DNA of 6,035 bases from Bacteroidales bacterium (GTDB lineage Bacteria; Bacteroidota; Bacteroidia; Bacteroidales; B18-G4): the NCBI GenBank assembly GCA_030618905.1, contig JAUXCL010000152.1, forward strand, positions 1-6,035, written 5' to 3'. Positions 1 through 6,035 of this stretch are shown here, one piece after another. Every line of letters starts with the position of its first letter. Within the stretch, counting starts at the first letter, position 1. The position numbers were made by a program, and so were the translations under genes. A model generated the notes under the pieces. That model saw only the letters and a program-made list of their open reading frames with translations. It did not search any database and had not been told where the DNA came from.

Positions 1-1417
1 AAACCTGGTTCGCATACTCAGGTCCATACCTGATCACATCGAAATAGCGATGGAACTCAAAACCAAGCTCAACCCTCCTTTCATGCCTGATTGCATTTCT
101 GATCTGTACCTGTCCCCCACCTTCTACCGGGGGGAGCAATCCCGGGGGTATATTACCGTAACCGGGTAATTTATCATCGTACAAGTAAGATTCCCGGGCC
201 CGTGTACGGACCAAATTCACATAATTGACTGCCGCTCCGGAATTTCCTCCTTCATTCAATGCTTCAGCCAGCATCAACAGGACATCTGCATACCTGATAA
301 AGACATAATTTAACTGCCCATCAGCTTTTAACTCCAATGGTACTTCCGATTGGGGTTGTAAATATTTTTTCTGCATGTATCCGGTGGGAGACCATTCAGG
401 GTCATACATCACCGTATCATTAAACCAGGTCTGCCCTGCCCGTCCAATGGTATAATCCAAACGGGGATCATATACACTGTCTGTAGTCATCTCAAACTCA
501 TCAACAAAGTTTTGTGTGGGTACATCAAAACCATAGCCATTTTCAGCCCTGGGGGCAAACCATTGGTTGAGGCGGTTGCCAAGCCATGGGTTCTGGCCTG
601 ATAAGTGCTGCACGGCAAAAATGATCTCAGGGTTGTCTTTGCTCGTGTATTCAAAATTATAACGGTACACTTTTTCCAACTCAAACAATTGTATTTCCTC
701 GACCTGTCGCAGCGCTGCTTCTGCCTTTCCCCAATCTTCCACGAACAGATACATCTTTCCCAATAAGGCCAGTGCGGCATATTTACCAGCTCTTCCCAAA
801 TCTGCACCCGTGAATGATTCAGGCAGTCTCGCAGCCGCATCGATCAAGTCAGGAATGATCACTTCCGTTTGTATTTGGTATATTGGCGTTGCAGCTTTCT
901 GCATTTCCTGTGGCGTCGGAGTCGTCACGTGTACCGGTATATCACCATATATATTGGTAAGCCAATAATAAAAATAGGCCCGAAGGAATTTAGCTTCACC
1001 AATGATCTGGCTCTTCCGTTCTTCATCCATATTGATTCCATCGATATTATCCAGGAGTTTATTCACCCGGGAAACTCCTTCATAGTAGATAGACCATACC
1101 GTTTCCAGGTTACCATTGTCAGTACTTACATTAAAATCGTCGATCAACCCGATATCTGCCTGGTCACCCGCAATACCGCCTTTGGCAGCATCGTCAGAAG
1201 CGATATCCCCAAAGACCCAGATGCGATTATCGGCAACAGCAAATGTCAGGATATTATAAGCACCTGTCAGGAAAAGTTCTGCATCCTCAGCAGATTCAAA
1301 TGACTGTTGATCGGAACGCTGTCCTTTCAGTTCCTCATTCAGGAACTTCTCACAGCGCGGAAAAAGAAAAACGGTGAGAGTCACCAGGATAGCAAGTATA
1401 TATTTTTTGTTTTTCAT
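1..1417 (-). CDS. SusD/RagB-family surface nutrient-binding lipoprotein, 3' end cut off by the window
   Basis: Reading the minus strand from the ATG at 1417-1415 gives 472 uninterrupted codons to the window edge, so the C-terminus is missing (family members are usually about 500-600 residues). Residues 1-21 are a short basic then hydrophobic signal (MKNKKYILAILVTLTVFLF), and Cys22 is the probable lipidated residue, followed by EKFLNEE as in many SusD proteins. The residue before the Cys is Arg, which is unusual for a lipobox. Family hallmarks are the helical segment at 140-160 (GEAKFLRAYFYYW, then NIYGDIPV), the segment at 371-389 (YVFIRYADVLLMLAEAL) and the late motif at 444-464 (RHERRVELGFEFHRYFDVI). 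A Pro/Gly-rich loop occupies about 417-435. By family knowledge it is an outer-membrane lipoprotein that caps the partner SusC barrel and binds the ligand. It starts 18 bases after the susC-like stop and is surely co-transcribed. An in-frame TAA just upstream excludes an earlier start. The ligand is unknown. Confidence 0.95.
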   Translation of the reverse strand, partial: MKNKKYILAILVTLTVFLFPRCEKFLNEELKGQRSDQQSFESAEDAELFLTGAYNILTFAVADNRIWVFGDIASDDAAKGGIAGDQADIGLIDDFNVSTDNGNLETVWSIYYEGVSRVNKLLDNIDGINMDEERKSQIIGEAKFLRAYFYYWLTNIYGDIPVHVTTPTPQEMQKAATPIYQIQTEVIIPDLIDAAARLPESFTGADLGRAGKYAALALLGKMYLFVEDWGKAEAALRQVEEIQLFELEKVYRYNFEYTSKDNPEIIFAVQHLSGQNPWLGNRLNQWFAPRAENGYGFDVPTQNFVDEFEMTTDSVYDPRLDYTIGRAGQTWFNDTVMYDPEWSPTGYMQKKYLQPQSEVPLELKADGQLNYVFIRYADVLLMLAEALNEGGNSGAAVNYVNLVRTRARESYLYDDKLPGYGNIPPGLLPPVEGGGQVQIRNAIRHERRVELGFEFHRYFDVIRYGPEYANQV

Positions 1418-1435
1418 GATCTTTGAATATGCACA

Positions 1436-4400
1436 TTAAAAATTCAAATTGATACCCAGTGTGTATATTCTGGGAGTAGGATAAGTTCCCCAGTCGATCC
1501 CGGCAGCAAGGTCAACATTCTTGACTGTTTCCCCGGCCAGGTTATTACTTTCATACATTTCAGGATCCAGGCCAGGATATTTAGTAAAGGTAAGCAGGTT
1601 TTGAGCACTGAAATAAAGCCGGACACTGGTAAGTGCGGAGCCTTCTTTCATGTTAAAGTTATAACCCACAGTAAGGTTCTTAAGGCGGCAATAACTTGCC
1701 GGTTCAAGAAAGCGTGTTGAAGCTTTTTTGTTGTTGGAAGCTCCATCCCAGGACACCCTGGGATATTCATCCGTTGACCCATCACCTGTCCAATGGTTAT
1801 CATAGATTCGTTTGGTCACGTTAAAGCCCCTGTAAAAGCCTTCTATATCATGGTTCACCTGCATATAATATTCATTACCATAAACACCCTGGAAGAATAA
1901 TGAAAGCTCGAAACCTTTCCATGAAAAATTACCGGTCAGGCCATAGGTGAATTTTGGCAAAGGGCTGCCCACATGTGTTCTGTCATTTTCATCGATTTTT
2001 CCATCTCCGTTCTGGTCCTTGAATTTGACATCCCCGGGTTCTATATTCGGTCCCTGGTATGCATGAGTAAAGATATCAAACTCATTCTGGAAGATGCCTT
2101 CCATTTCATAAAGATAAAAGGAGCCAATGGATTGCCCTTCCTCTGTCAGGGTGGCAAAGACACCACTATCTACCCTTCCGGCGCCAATTGGACGCCCCCC
2201 GCTCAATTTAAGGACCTTATTATATAAGGTAGCGAAGTTGCCTCCAACCTCGTAATTGAAGTTCCCTTTCTTTTCTCTCCAGAAAAGCTCGAATTCAAAG
2301 CCCCGGTTAATCACCTCTCCTGCATTAATAAAAGGCGGATAGGCGTCTCCCCCACTGGGAGGTAAGGGTACCGGAATTAACATATCCGTGGTATAACGCC
2401 AGTAATAATCAGTAATCACCGTCAACCTGTTGTCAAGAAATGCCAGATCAATTCCCACATCAAACATAGTCGTAGTTTCCCATGTGGTATTTATGTTTCC
2501 AAAAGATGTCACCGCATATCCAAAATTGCTGGTTCCACCAATAGGATAGTTATAACCATCGCCAACCAGTGACAGGTAATTATATAATCCAATCTCCTGG
2601 TTACCTGTTTGCCCAATGCTCACCCTGGGTTTCAGCTGGGATATCCAGGTAAGATTCTGCATAAAATCCATATTGTGAATATTCCATCCTGCGGAACCTG
2701 AATAAAACAGTCCCCATCGATTCTCAGGAGTGAAGCGCGATGAACCGTCAGCACGTATGACCCCCTCGATGATAAATTTATTATCAAAATTATAGTTTAC
2801 ACGGGCAAAGACTGAAAACAAGGACCATCCTGTGGCGAATTCATCAGCCCCTTTATATAAAGATAATCCGTTACCCAGGTAGCGGAGATAAGATGCCTGG
2901 TCGGGAAAGTCGCGGTCAGTTCCAACCTGCTCATGGAAACCATTCCTGATGGCTTCAATACCCCCCAGGAAGGTGGTATGATGTTTTTCATTAAATGTTT
3001 TTTGGTAGGTCAGCGTATTGGTCCAGTTCCATGTGAAGGCAGTTTTCATTCCCCTGGTCATACTGTTAGGACTATTGATGCGGCCATCTGTTCCCCAATT
3101 CTCATTAAAGCGCTTTTCTGCAGTGATGGGCAGGTCAACCCCAAAATCGGTCCGGAAATCCAGGCCCTCAATGATCTTGAAGTCGGCAAAAATATTTCCA
3201 AATAAACGATACCTGTCTGCCGTCCAGTCATATTTATTGGCCAGTCCCACCGGGTTATACCCATCTCCAAACCAGGTATTCAATTTTGCCCGGTCATATC
3301 CTTCGAACATGGGAAGGTCACTGTATTCGCCATTTGGTTCATATACCGGAACCGGTGGGGTTCTGAAATACGCATACCGGATCACACTACCACCATTGCC
3401 ACCATATCCATCGCCTGAGGCACCAATGATCTCCCTTTGCGAATAAGAAAAGTTAAGGTTTGTTCCCACCCTTACCCAATCTGCTACCCGGGTGCTGATG
3501 GCTGTCCTGAAATTTAACCTCTTGTAGTCAGAATTCAGGATGATCCCCTCCTGTTGCATATATCCACCCCCGATCAGAAAATTCGATTTCTCATCGCCAC
3601 CGCTCACTGTCATCTGATAATTTTGCATCACTGCAGGTTGGAAAATCTCATTAAGCCAATTTGTATTGGATAGTTGCGGATAAATATCCTCCGGGATAGG
3701 ATCCCGTCCATCATTTGCTGCTGCCTCATTAAAGATGCTCAAATATTCCCCCGTATTACACATGGGAGTGAGCTTCCCGTGTGTCTGCAATCCAACATAT
3801 GCATTGAAAGAAAAGCGGGTTTTTCCTGCTACCCCTTTTTTCGTTTTAATGATAATGACTCCATTCCCTGCCCTTGATCCATAGATGGCTGCTGATGCGG
3901 CATCTTTAAGCACAGTCATGGATTCAATATCATCCGGGTTGATGATATCACTGACATTTTTAGTCGGAACACCGTCAATGATATAAAGTGGATCATTATT
4001 ATTAATGGTTCCGAGCCCCCTGATCCTGACTTTTATCTGTTCCCCCGGTGCACCGGAAGTCTGGCTAACCTGCACTCCGGCAGCCTTGCCCTGGAGGACC
4101 TGGTCGACACTGATGACAGGTAAGCTAACGATCTCATTTGTTTTAATGGAGGAAATGGCTCCAGTTACATCGCTTTTCCGTTGGACACCATAGCCAACGA
4201 CCACCAATTCTTGCATCATCTCAGCTTCTTCCTGAAGCACAACATCACGTATTATCTTTGCTTCGGGATCGGCAAACGACATATACTCCTGCGTCTTAAA
4301 TCCAATAAAAGAATAAACCACGGTTATAGAATCCCCTGTAACATCACTTTGCTTAATAGTCAGAATGTAGTTTCCATTAAAATCTGAAGTCGTACCTATA

Positions 4401-4546
4401 GTAGTTCCTTTCAGGTAAATGGAAACACCAGGCAATTCATTACTCTCCTGATCCGTAATTTTTCCTGTAATGGTTTGAGCGTTGGATGAAAGAATGGCTA
4501 AAAGGAATAAAACAAGGATGCCAATTCCCTTGTAAATTTGTTTCAT
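1436..4546 (-). CDS. SusC/RagA-family TonB-dependent outer-membrane transporter
   Basis: This complete 1036-residue protein has a typical length for the family. Residues 1-23 form a signal peptide (hydrophobic core ILVLFLLAIL, likely cleavage after SNA). Residues about 25-105 are a carboxypeptidase-regulatory-like beta domain (TITGKITD, then PGVSIYLKGT and FNGNYIL). The SusC signature QELVVVGYGVQRK follows at 113-124. The plug domain (about 125-240) holds the conserved IRGLGTINNNDPLYIIDGVP stretch (175-194), NPDDIESMTVLKDA (203-216) and AAIYGSRAGNGVI (219-231). The rest is a beta barrel ending in aromatic Phe1036, as expected for insertion by the BAM machinery. DQNGDGKID at 844-852 is an EF-hand-like calcium loop commonly seen at this place in the family. 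The protein should import a SusD-captured ligand across the outer membrane using TonB energy. It is the first gene of a two-gene operon with the SusD-like gene 18 bases on. Substrate cannot be told from sequence. Confidence 0.97.
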   Translation of the reverse strand: MKQIYKGIGILVLFLLAILSSNAQTITGKITDQESNELPGVSIYLKGTTIGTTSDFNGNYILTIKQSDVTGDSITVVYSFIGFKTQEYMSFADPEAKIIRDVVLQEEAEMMQELVVVGYGVQRKSDVTGAISSIKTNEIVSLPVISVDQVLQGKAAGVQVSQTSGAPGEQIKVRIRGLGTINNNDPLYIIDGVPTKNVSDIINPDDIESMTVLKDAASAAIYGSRAGNGVIIIKTKKGVAGKTRFSFNAYVGLQTHGKLTPMCNTGEYLSIFNEAAANDGRDPIPEDIYPQLSNTNWLNEIFQPAVMQNYQMTVSGGDEKSNFLIGGGYMQQEGIILNSDYKRLNFRTAISTRVADWVRVGTNLNFSYSQREIIGASGDGYGGNGGSVIRYAYFRTPPVPVYEPNGEYSDLPMFEGYDRAKLNTWFGDGYNPVGLANKYDWTADRYRLFGNIFADFKIIEGLDFRTDFGVDLPITAEKRFNENWGTDGRINSPNSMTRGMKTAFTWNWTNTLTYQKTFNEKHHTTFLGGIEAIRNGFHEQVGTDRDFPDQASYLRYLGNGLSLYKGADEFATGWSLFSVFARVNYNFDNKFIIEGVIRADGSSRFTPENRWGLFYSGSAGWNIHNMDFMQNLTWISQLKPRVSIGQTGNQEIGLYNYLSLVGDGYNYPIGGTSNFGYAVTSFGNINTTWETTTMFDVGIDLAFLDNRLTVITDYYWRYTTDMLIPVPLPPSGGDAYPPFINAGEVINRGFEFELFWREKKGNFNYEVGGNFATLYNKVLKLSGGRPIGAGRVDSGVFATLTEEGQSIGSFYLYEMEGIFQNEFDIFTHAYQGPNIEPGDVKFKDQNGDGKIDENDRTHVGSPLPKFTYGLTGNFSWKGFELSLFFQGVYGNEYYMQVNHDIEGFYRGFNVTKRIYDNHWTGDGSTDEYPRVSWDGASNNKKASTRFLEPASYCRLKNLTVGYNFNMKEGSALTSVRLYFSAQNLLTFTKYPGLDPEMYESNNLAGETVKNVDLAAGIDWGTYPTPRIYTLGINLNF

Positions 4547-4570
4547 AATGGATCTTTATTATGTATATAA

Positions 4571-4586
4571 GGTTAATCTATAAACC
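4571..4586. repeat. Imperfect inverted repeat in the SusC leader
   Basis: GGTTAATCTATAAACC has perfect 4-base outer arms (GGTT/AACC) and six of eight symmetric positions pairing. It sits in the untranslated leader about 25 bases before the SusC-like ATG. As RNA it would form only a weak hairpin; as DNA it could be a weak protein-binding site. Support is limited to the symmetry and position. Confidence 0.2.
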
Positions 4587-4636
4587 AGTCAAATCACAAT
4601 AAAGCAAATACACCCCCGCCAAAAATCTTAATCCTC

Positions 4637-4646
4637 TAGATATCTA
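4637..4646. promoter_or_regulatory. Perfect 10-bp palindrome at the predicted operon transcription start
   Basis: TAGATATCTA is its own reverse complement. It begins seven bases downstream of the predicted -7 box, so it would overlap or directly follow the transcription start of the SusC/SusD operon, where a dimeric repressor could block initiation. Ten-base AT-rich palindromes occur by chance, so only the location makes it a candidate operator. Confidence 0.3.
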
Positions 4647-4653
4647 CTACCTA

Positions 4654-4661
4654 CAAATATA
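4654..4661 (-). promoter_or_regulatory. Predicted -7 promoter element of the SusC/SusD operon
   Basis: The minus strand reads TATATTTG, an exact match to the Bacteroidota -7 consensus TAnnTTTG. Transcription would start around 4647-4650, giving a leader of roughly 100 nucleotides before the SusC-like ATG at 4546. No good TTTG -33 element is seen at the expected distance (about 4681-4686 reads TGTTAA on the minus strand), so the promoter may need an activator or a different sigma factor. Just before the SusC-like ATG the sequence is AAAGATCCATT, with no classical Shine-Dalgarno motif. The same AAAGATC heptamer directly precedes the SusD-like ATG. Confidence 0.55.
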
Positions 4662-4705
4662 AAGAAACTTTAGGTTGAATTAACATGCTGTTGATAAATA
4701 ATAAT

Positions 4706-4734
4706 CGGTGAACGGTGAACGGTGAACGGTGAAC
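4706..4734. repeat. Heptanucleotide tandem repeat, four copies of CGGTGAA plus one base
   Basis: Four perfect head-to-tail copies of CGGTGAA (GGTGAAC in another register) begin at 4706, 4713, 4720 and 4727, and a trailing C at 4734 starts a fifth. The array is noncoding. It begins 12 bases past the recombinase stop and ends about 45 bases upstream of the predicted -7 box of the SusC/SusD operon. It contains no inverted symmetry, so it is neither a hairpin nor a terminator. Perfect short tandem arrays change copy number by slipped-strand replication; whether this one affects promoter activity is inference. Confidence 0.95.
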
Positions 4735-4745
4735 TGCATCCTGGA

Positions 4746-5984
4746 TCACAATAATAAATTTTGCAAACCATCCCTCACCTCCACTTCAATATCTTCCAGA
4801 TAAGCTTTTGTCTGCAGCACATTATTATGCTTCAAGGCCATGCTGATCTCCGGTAGTGGGGCACCTTCCCGGTACAATACACTGGCAAAGGTATGCCTTA
4901 TCATGCCGGAAGTAATTTTCATGTTAATCCCCAGGAAATGTGCGATCTCCGTCATATTCTCATTGAATTGTTTACGGGCGGTACGGATGAGCTGTTTTTG
5001 CCTTCCCGATTGAACATCAGTTTCATTCAATACGGGGAATACATATTTTGATTGATGGTTCCAGTAATGGTCGAGAATTTTTTGCATCTCCTTATTGATC
5101 CGGATCACATATTTCTTCCCGGAACGCAAACGGGTGTATTCCATTCTGTCTCCATGTATGGCTGGCCATTTCAGCAGGGCAAGGTCCTGAAAGTCCATTC
5201 CTCCGGCCAGGTAAGAGAATACAAAGTAATTTTTTGCATTAAAATGAGAGGTACGGGGTATGGCACTGTATTCTATAATCTGTTTAACCTGGTCTTTATT
5301 TAAAGCCATCCTTTTTACACTTGAACCTGGTTTGGGTATCCGGAAACCATCAGGATTTGATTTATTCACAAATGGATAATTGTCTTTTTCGACAAGGCCT
5401 TCGTCTATTGCCTTATTATACAATGCCCTGAGGGTCCTAAAATATATTTGTGTGGTATGAGGGCTTACTTTAAAGCCCCTGCGGCTTATTTGCGAGCTCA
5501 TGAAAGCCCTGAAACCATTAAGAAATTCCTTGTCGATATCATTGAATAAGAGATCATGGCCCCGGGTGAATTTCATCACATACTGATGTGTATTGCGATA
5601 AACTGCGGCATTGCTCTGTTGATTGTTATCTTTTAACTGCAAAACGGTCTCCCTGAAATATTTTGAAACCGTGGCTCTCTTAAATATGGCCTGCTGGAAA
5701 TTTTTGCGAAATGCTATAAAGGAAATTGGTTCATCATGGCAGGCAAATTCATTCAATACAATTTTCGCCTGCTCAAGCCATCCGCGGATCATTAAATTCT
5801 TCTTTCTAAACCCATCAACGACTCTTTCAAACTGATTAATTTCAGGGTTCCATTCATGCTCAAAACAAGCATATCCAGTTGAAATGTAACTTCGCTTACG
5901 CATCTGCGTATAACGCAAAACAACAGGGTGCCTGCCATCCTTGTGCCGCTTGATCTTCAAAAGAATAATATTTACCGTTGCCAT
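4746..5984 (-). CDS. Tyrosine recombinase/integrase with arm-binding and SAM-like domains, non-canonical catalytic set
   Basis: This is a complete 412-residue protein of the length usual for Bacteroidota integrases. Residues about 1-95 resemble the N-terminal arm DNA-binding domain (MATVNIILLKIKRHKDGRHP, then RSYISTGY and W46 followed by NPEINQF). Residues about 105-205 are the SAM-like core-binding domain (YFRETV, then FNDIDKEFLNGFRAFM and TTQIYFRTLRALYNKAI). The catalytic domain runs from about 228 to the end: FSYLAGGMDFQDLALLKW (256-273), the hairpin TRLRSGKK (284-291), SGMIRHTFASVL (359-370), LKHNN (384-388) and TKAYL (392-396). Arg363, His386 and nucleophile Tyr395 are present. By eye, Arg I is Asp264, the hairpin Lys is Arg287 and the first His of HxxR is Gly360. 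It would cut and rejoin DNA for integration, excision or inversion; which of these is not shown. No partner excisionase, attachment site or mobilisation gene is visible. It reads toward the SusC-like gene with no terminator between. Confidence 0.93.
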   Translation of the reverse strand: MATVNIILLKIKRHKDGRHPVVLRYTQMRKRSYISTGYACFEHEWNPEINQFERVVDGFRKKNLMIRGWLEQAKIVLNEFACHDEPISFIAFRKNFQQAIFKRATVSKYFRETVLQLKDNNQQSNAAVYRNTHQYVMKFTRGHDLLFNDIDKEFLNGFRAFMSSQISRRGFKVSPHTTQIYFRTLRALYNKAIDEGLVEKDNYPFVNKSNPDGFRIPKPGSSVKRMALNKDQVKQIIEYSAIPRTSHFNAKNYFVFSYLAGGMDFQDLALLKWPAIHGDRMEYTRLRSGKKYVIRINKEMQKILDHYWNHQSKYVFPVLNETDVQSGRQKQLIRTARKQFNENMTEIAHFLGINMKITSGMIRHTFASVLYREGAPLPEISMALKHNNVLQTKAYLEDIEVEVRDGLQNLLL

Positions 5985-5990
5985 ATATTA

Positions 5991-6010
5991 GTATACACTT
6001 TAGCGTACAC
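5991..6010. repeat. Imperfect direct repeat in the recombinase promoter/leader
   Basis: On the plus strand GTATACAC (5991-5998) and GCGTACAC (6003-6010) match at six of eight bases, separated by TTTA, giving a 12-base period close to one helical turn. The pair lies between the predicted -7 box and the recombinase ATG, over the expected transcription start, where a bound protein could repress the gene. This is a weak, short repeat. Confidence 0.25.
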
Positions 6011-6017
6011 AAATATA
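6010..6017 (-). promoter_or_regulatory. Predicted Bacteroidota -7 promoter element of the recombinase gene
   Basis: The minus strand reads TATATTTG here, an exact match to the TAnnTTTG -7 consensus of the Bacteroidota primary sigma factor. It lies 25 bases before the ATG at 5984, which would give a leader of only about 20 nucleotides. The matching -33 TTTG element would fall at or beyond the right edge of the window, so it cannot be checked. The leader is AT-rich and has no Shine-Dalgarno sequence, which is normal for this phylum. TAnnTTTG matches arise by chance in AT-rich DNA, but the position supports this one. Confidence 0.55.
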
Positions 6018-6035
6018 ATAAAAATTATATTCTGT

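Noticed and set aside
487..840. Minus-strand open frame of 117 codons
   Set aside because: It overlaps the SusD-like gene in another frame. The SusD frame is continuous through this stretch and carries the family motifs.
869..1303. Plus-strand open frame of 144 codons
   Set aside because: It lies wholly antisense to the SusD-like gene, whose conserved motifs are read on the minus strand. The plus-strand product has no recognisable domain.
1..1417. Possible frameshift or pseudogene in the SusD-like gene
   Set aside because: Hand translation from 1417 to the edge gives 472 codons without a stop, with family motifs in one frame; the gene is only cut by the window.
2933..3446. Two overlapping plus-strand open frames of 90 and 142 codons
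   Set aside because: Both are antisense shadows inside the SusC-like gene and show no family features, signal or start context.
4605..4612. Second promoter-like box TGTATTTG on the minus strand
   Set aside because: It misses the conserved A at position two of TAnnTTTG and has no -33 element at proper spacing; the exact match at 4654-4661 is better.
4706..4734. CRISPR-like repeat
   Set aside because: The units are seven bases long and directly abutting, with no spacers and no cas genes.
4735..4760. Possible terminator after the recombinase
   Set aside because: No GC-rich stem followed by a T tract is seen, and the neighbouring heptamer array has no inverted symmetry.
4746..6035. Attachment site or tRNA gene beside the recombinase
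   Set aside because: No tRNA-like cloverleaf or duplicated core sequence is visible at either side within the window.

Overview
The window looks like chromosomal DNA from a member of the Bacteroidota. It carries a SusC/RagA-type TonB-dependent transporter paired with a SusD/RagB-type surface lipoprotein, a combination confined to that phylum. A tyrosine recombinase of the Bacteroidota type (N-terminal arm-binding domain, SAM-like core-binding domain) lies alongside. Two matches to the phylum's -7 promoter consensus TAnnTTTG are present, and no start codon has a convincing Shine-Dalgarno sequence. I cannot name a genus.

All three genes are on the minus strand, so transcription runs from high to low coordinates. 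First comes the recombinase (5984 to 4746), with a TATATTTG box just upstream at 6017-6010. A 197-base gap follows (4549-4745 on its plus-strand side of the susC start region), holding four tandem copies of the heptamer CGGTGAA, a second TATATTTG box and a 10-bp palindrome at the predicted transcription start. The complete 1036-residue SusC-like gene (4546 to 1436) is next. After 18 bases the SusD-like gene starts at 1417 and runs off the left edge with 472 codons visible and its last part missing.

The SusC-like barrel and SusD-like lid should form one outer-membrane complex: the lipoprotein captures a nutrient (oligosaccharide or peptide) at the cell surface and the barrel imports it with TonB-ExbBD energy. 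No glycoside hydrolase, peptidase, sigma/anti-sigma pair or SusR/hybrid regulator is visible, so the substrate cannot be inferred.

The points most worth a second look are around the recombinase. It keeps the nucleophilic tyrosine and the second arginine, but by eye several other canonical catalytic positions are replaced. It also sits directly upstream of a SusC/SusD operon, a setting in which recombinases elsewhere in the phylum switch surface proteins, and a heptamer array lies just upstream of the operon's probable promoter. No wholly new system can be demonstrated from this window; the bulk is a recognisable nutrient-uptake operon.
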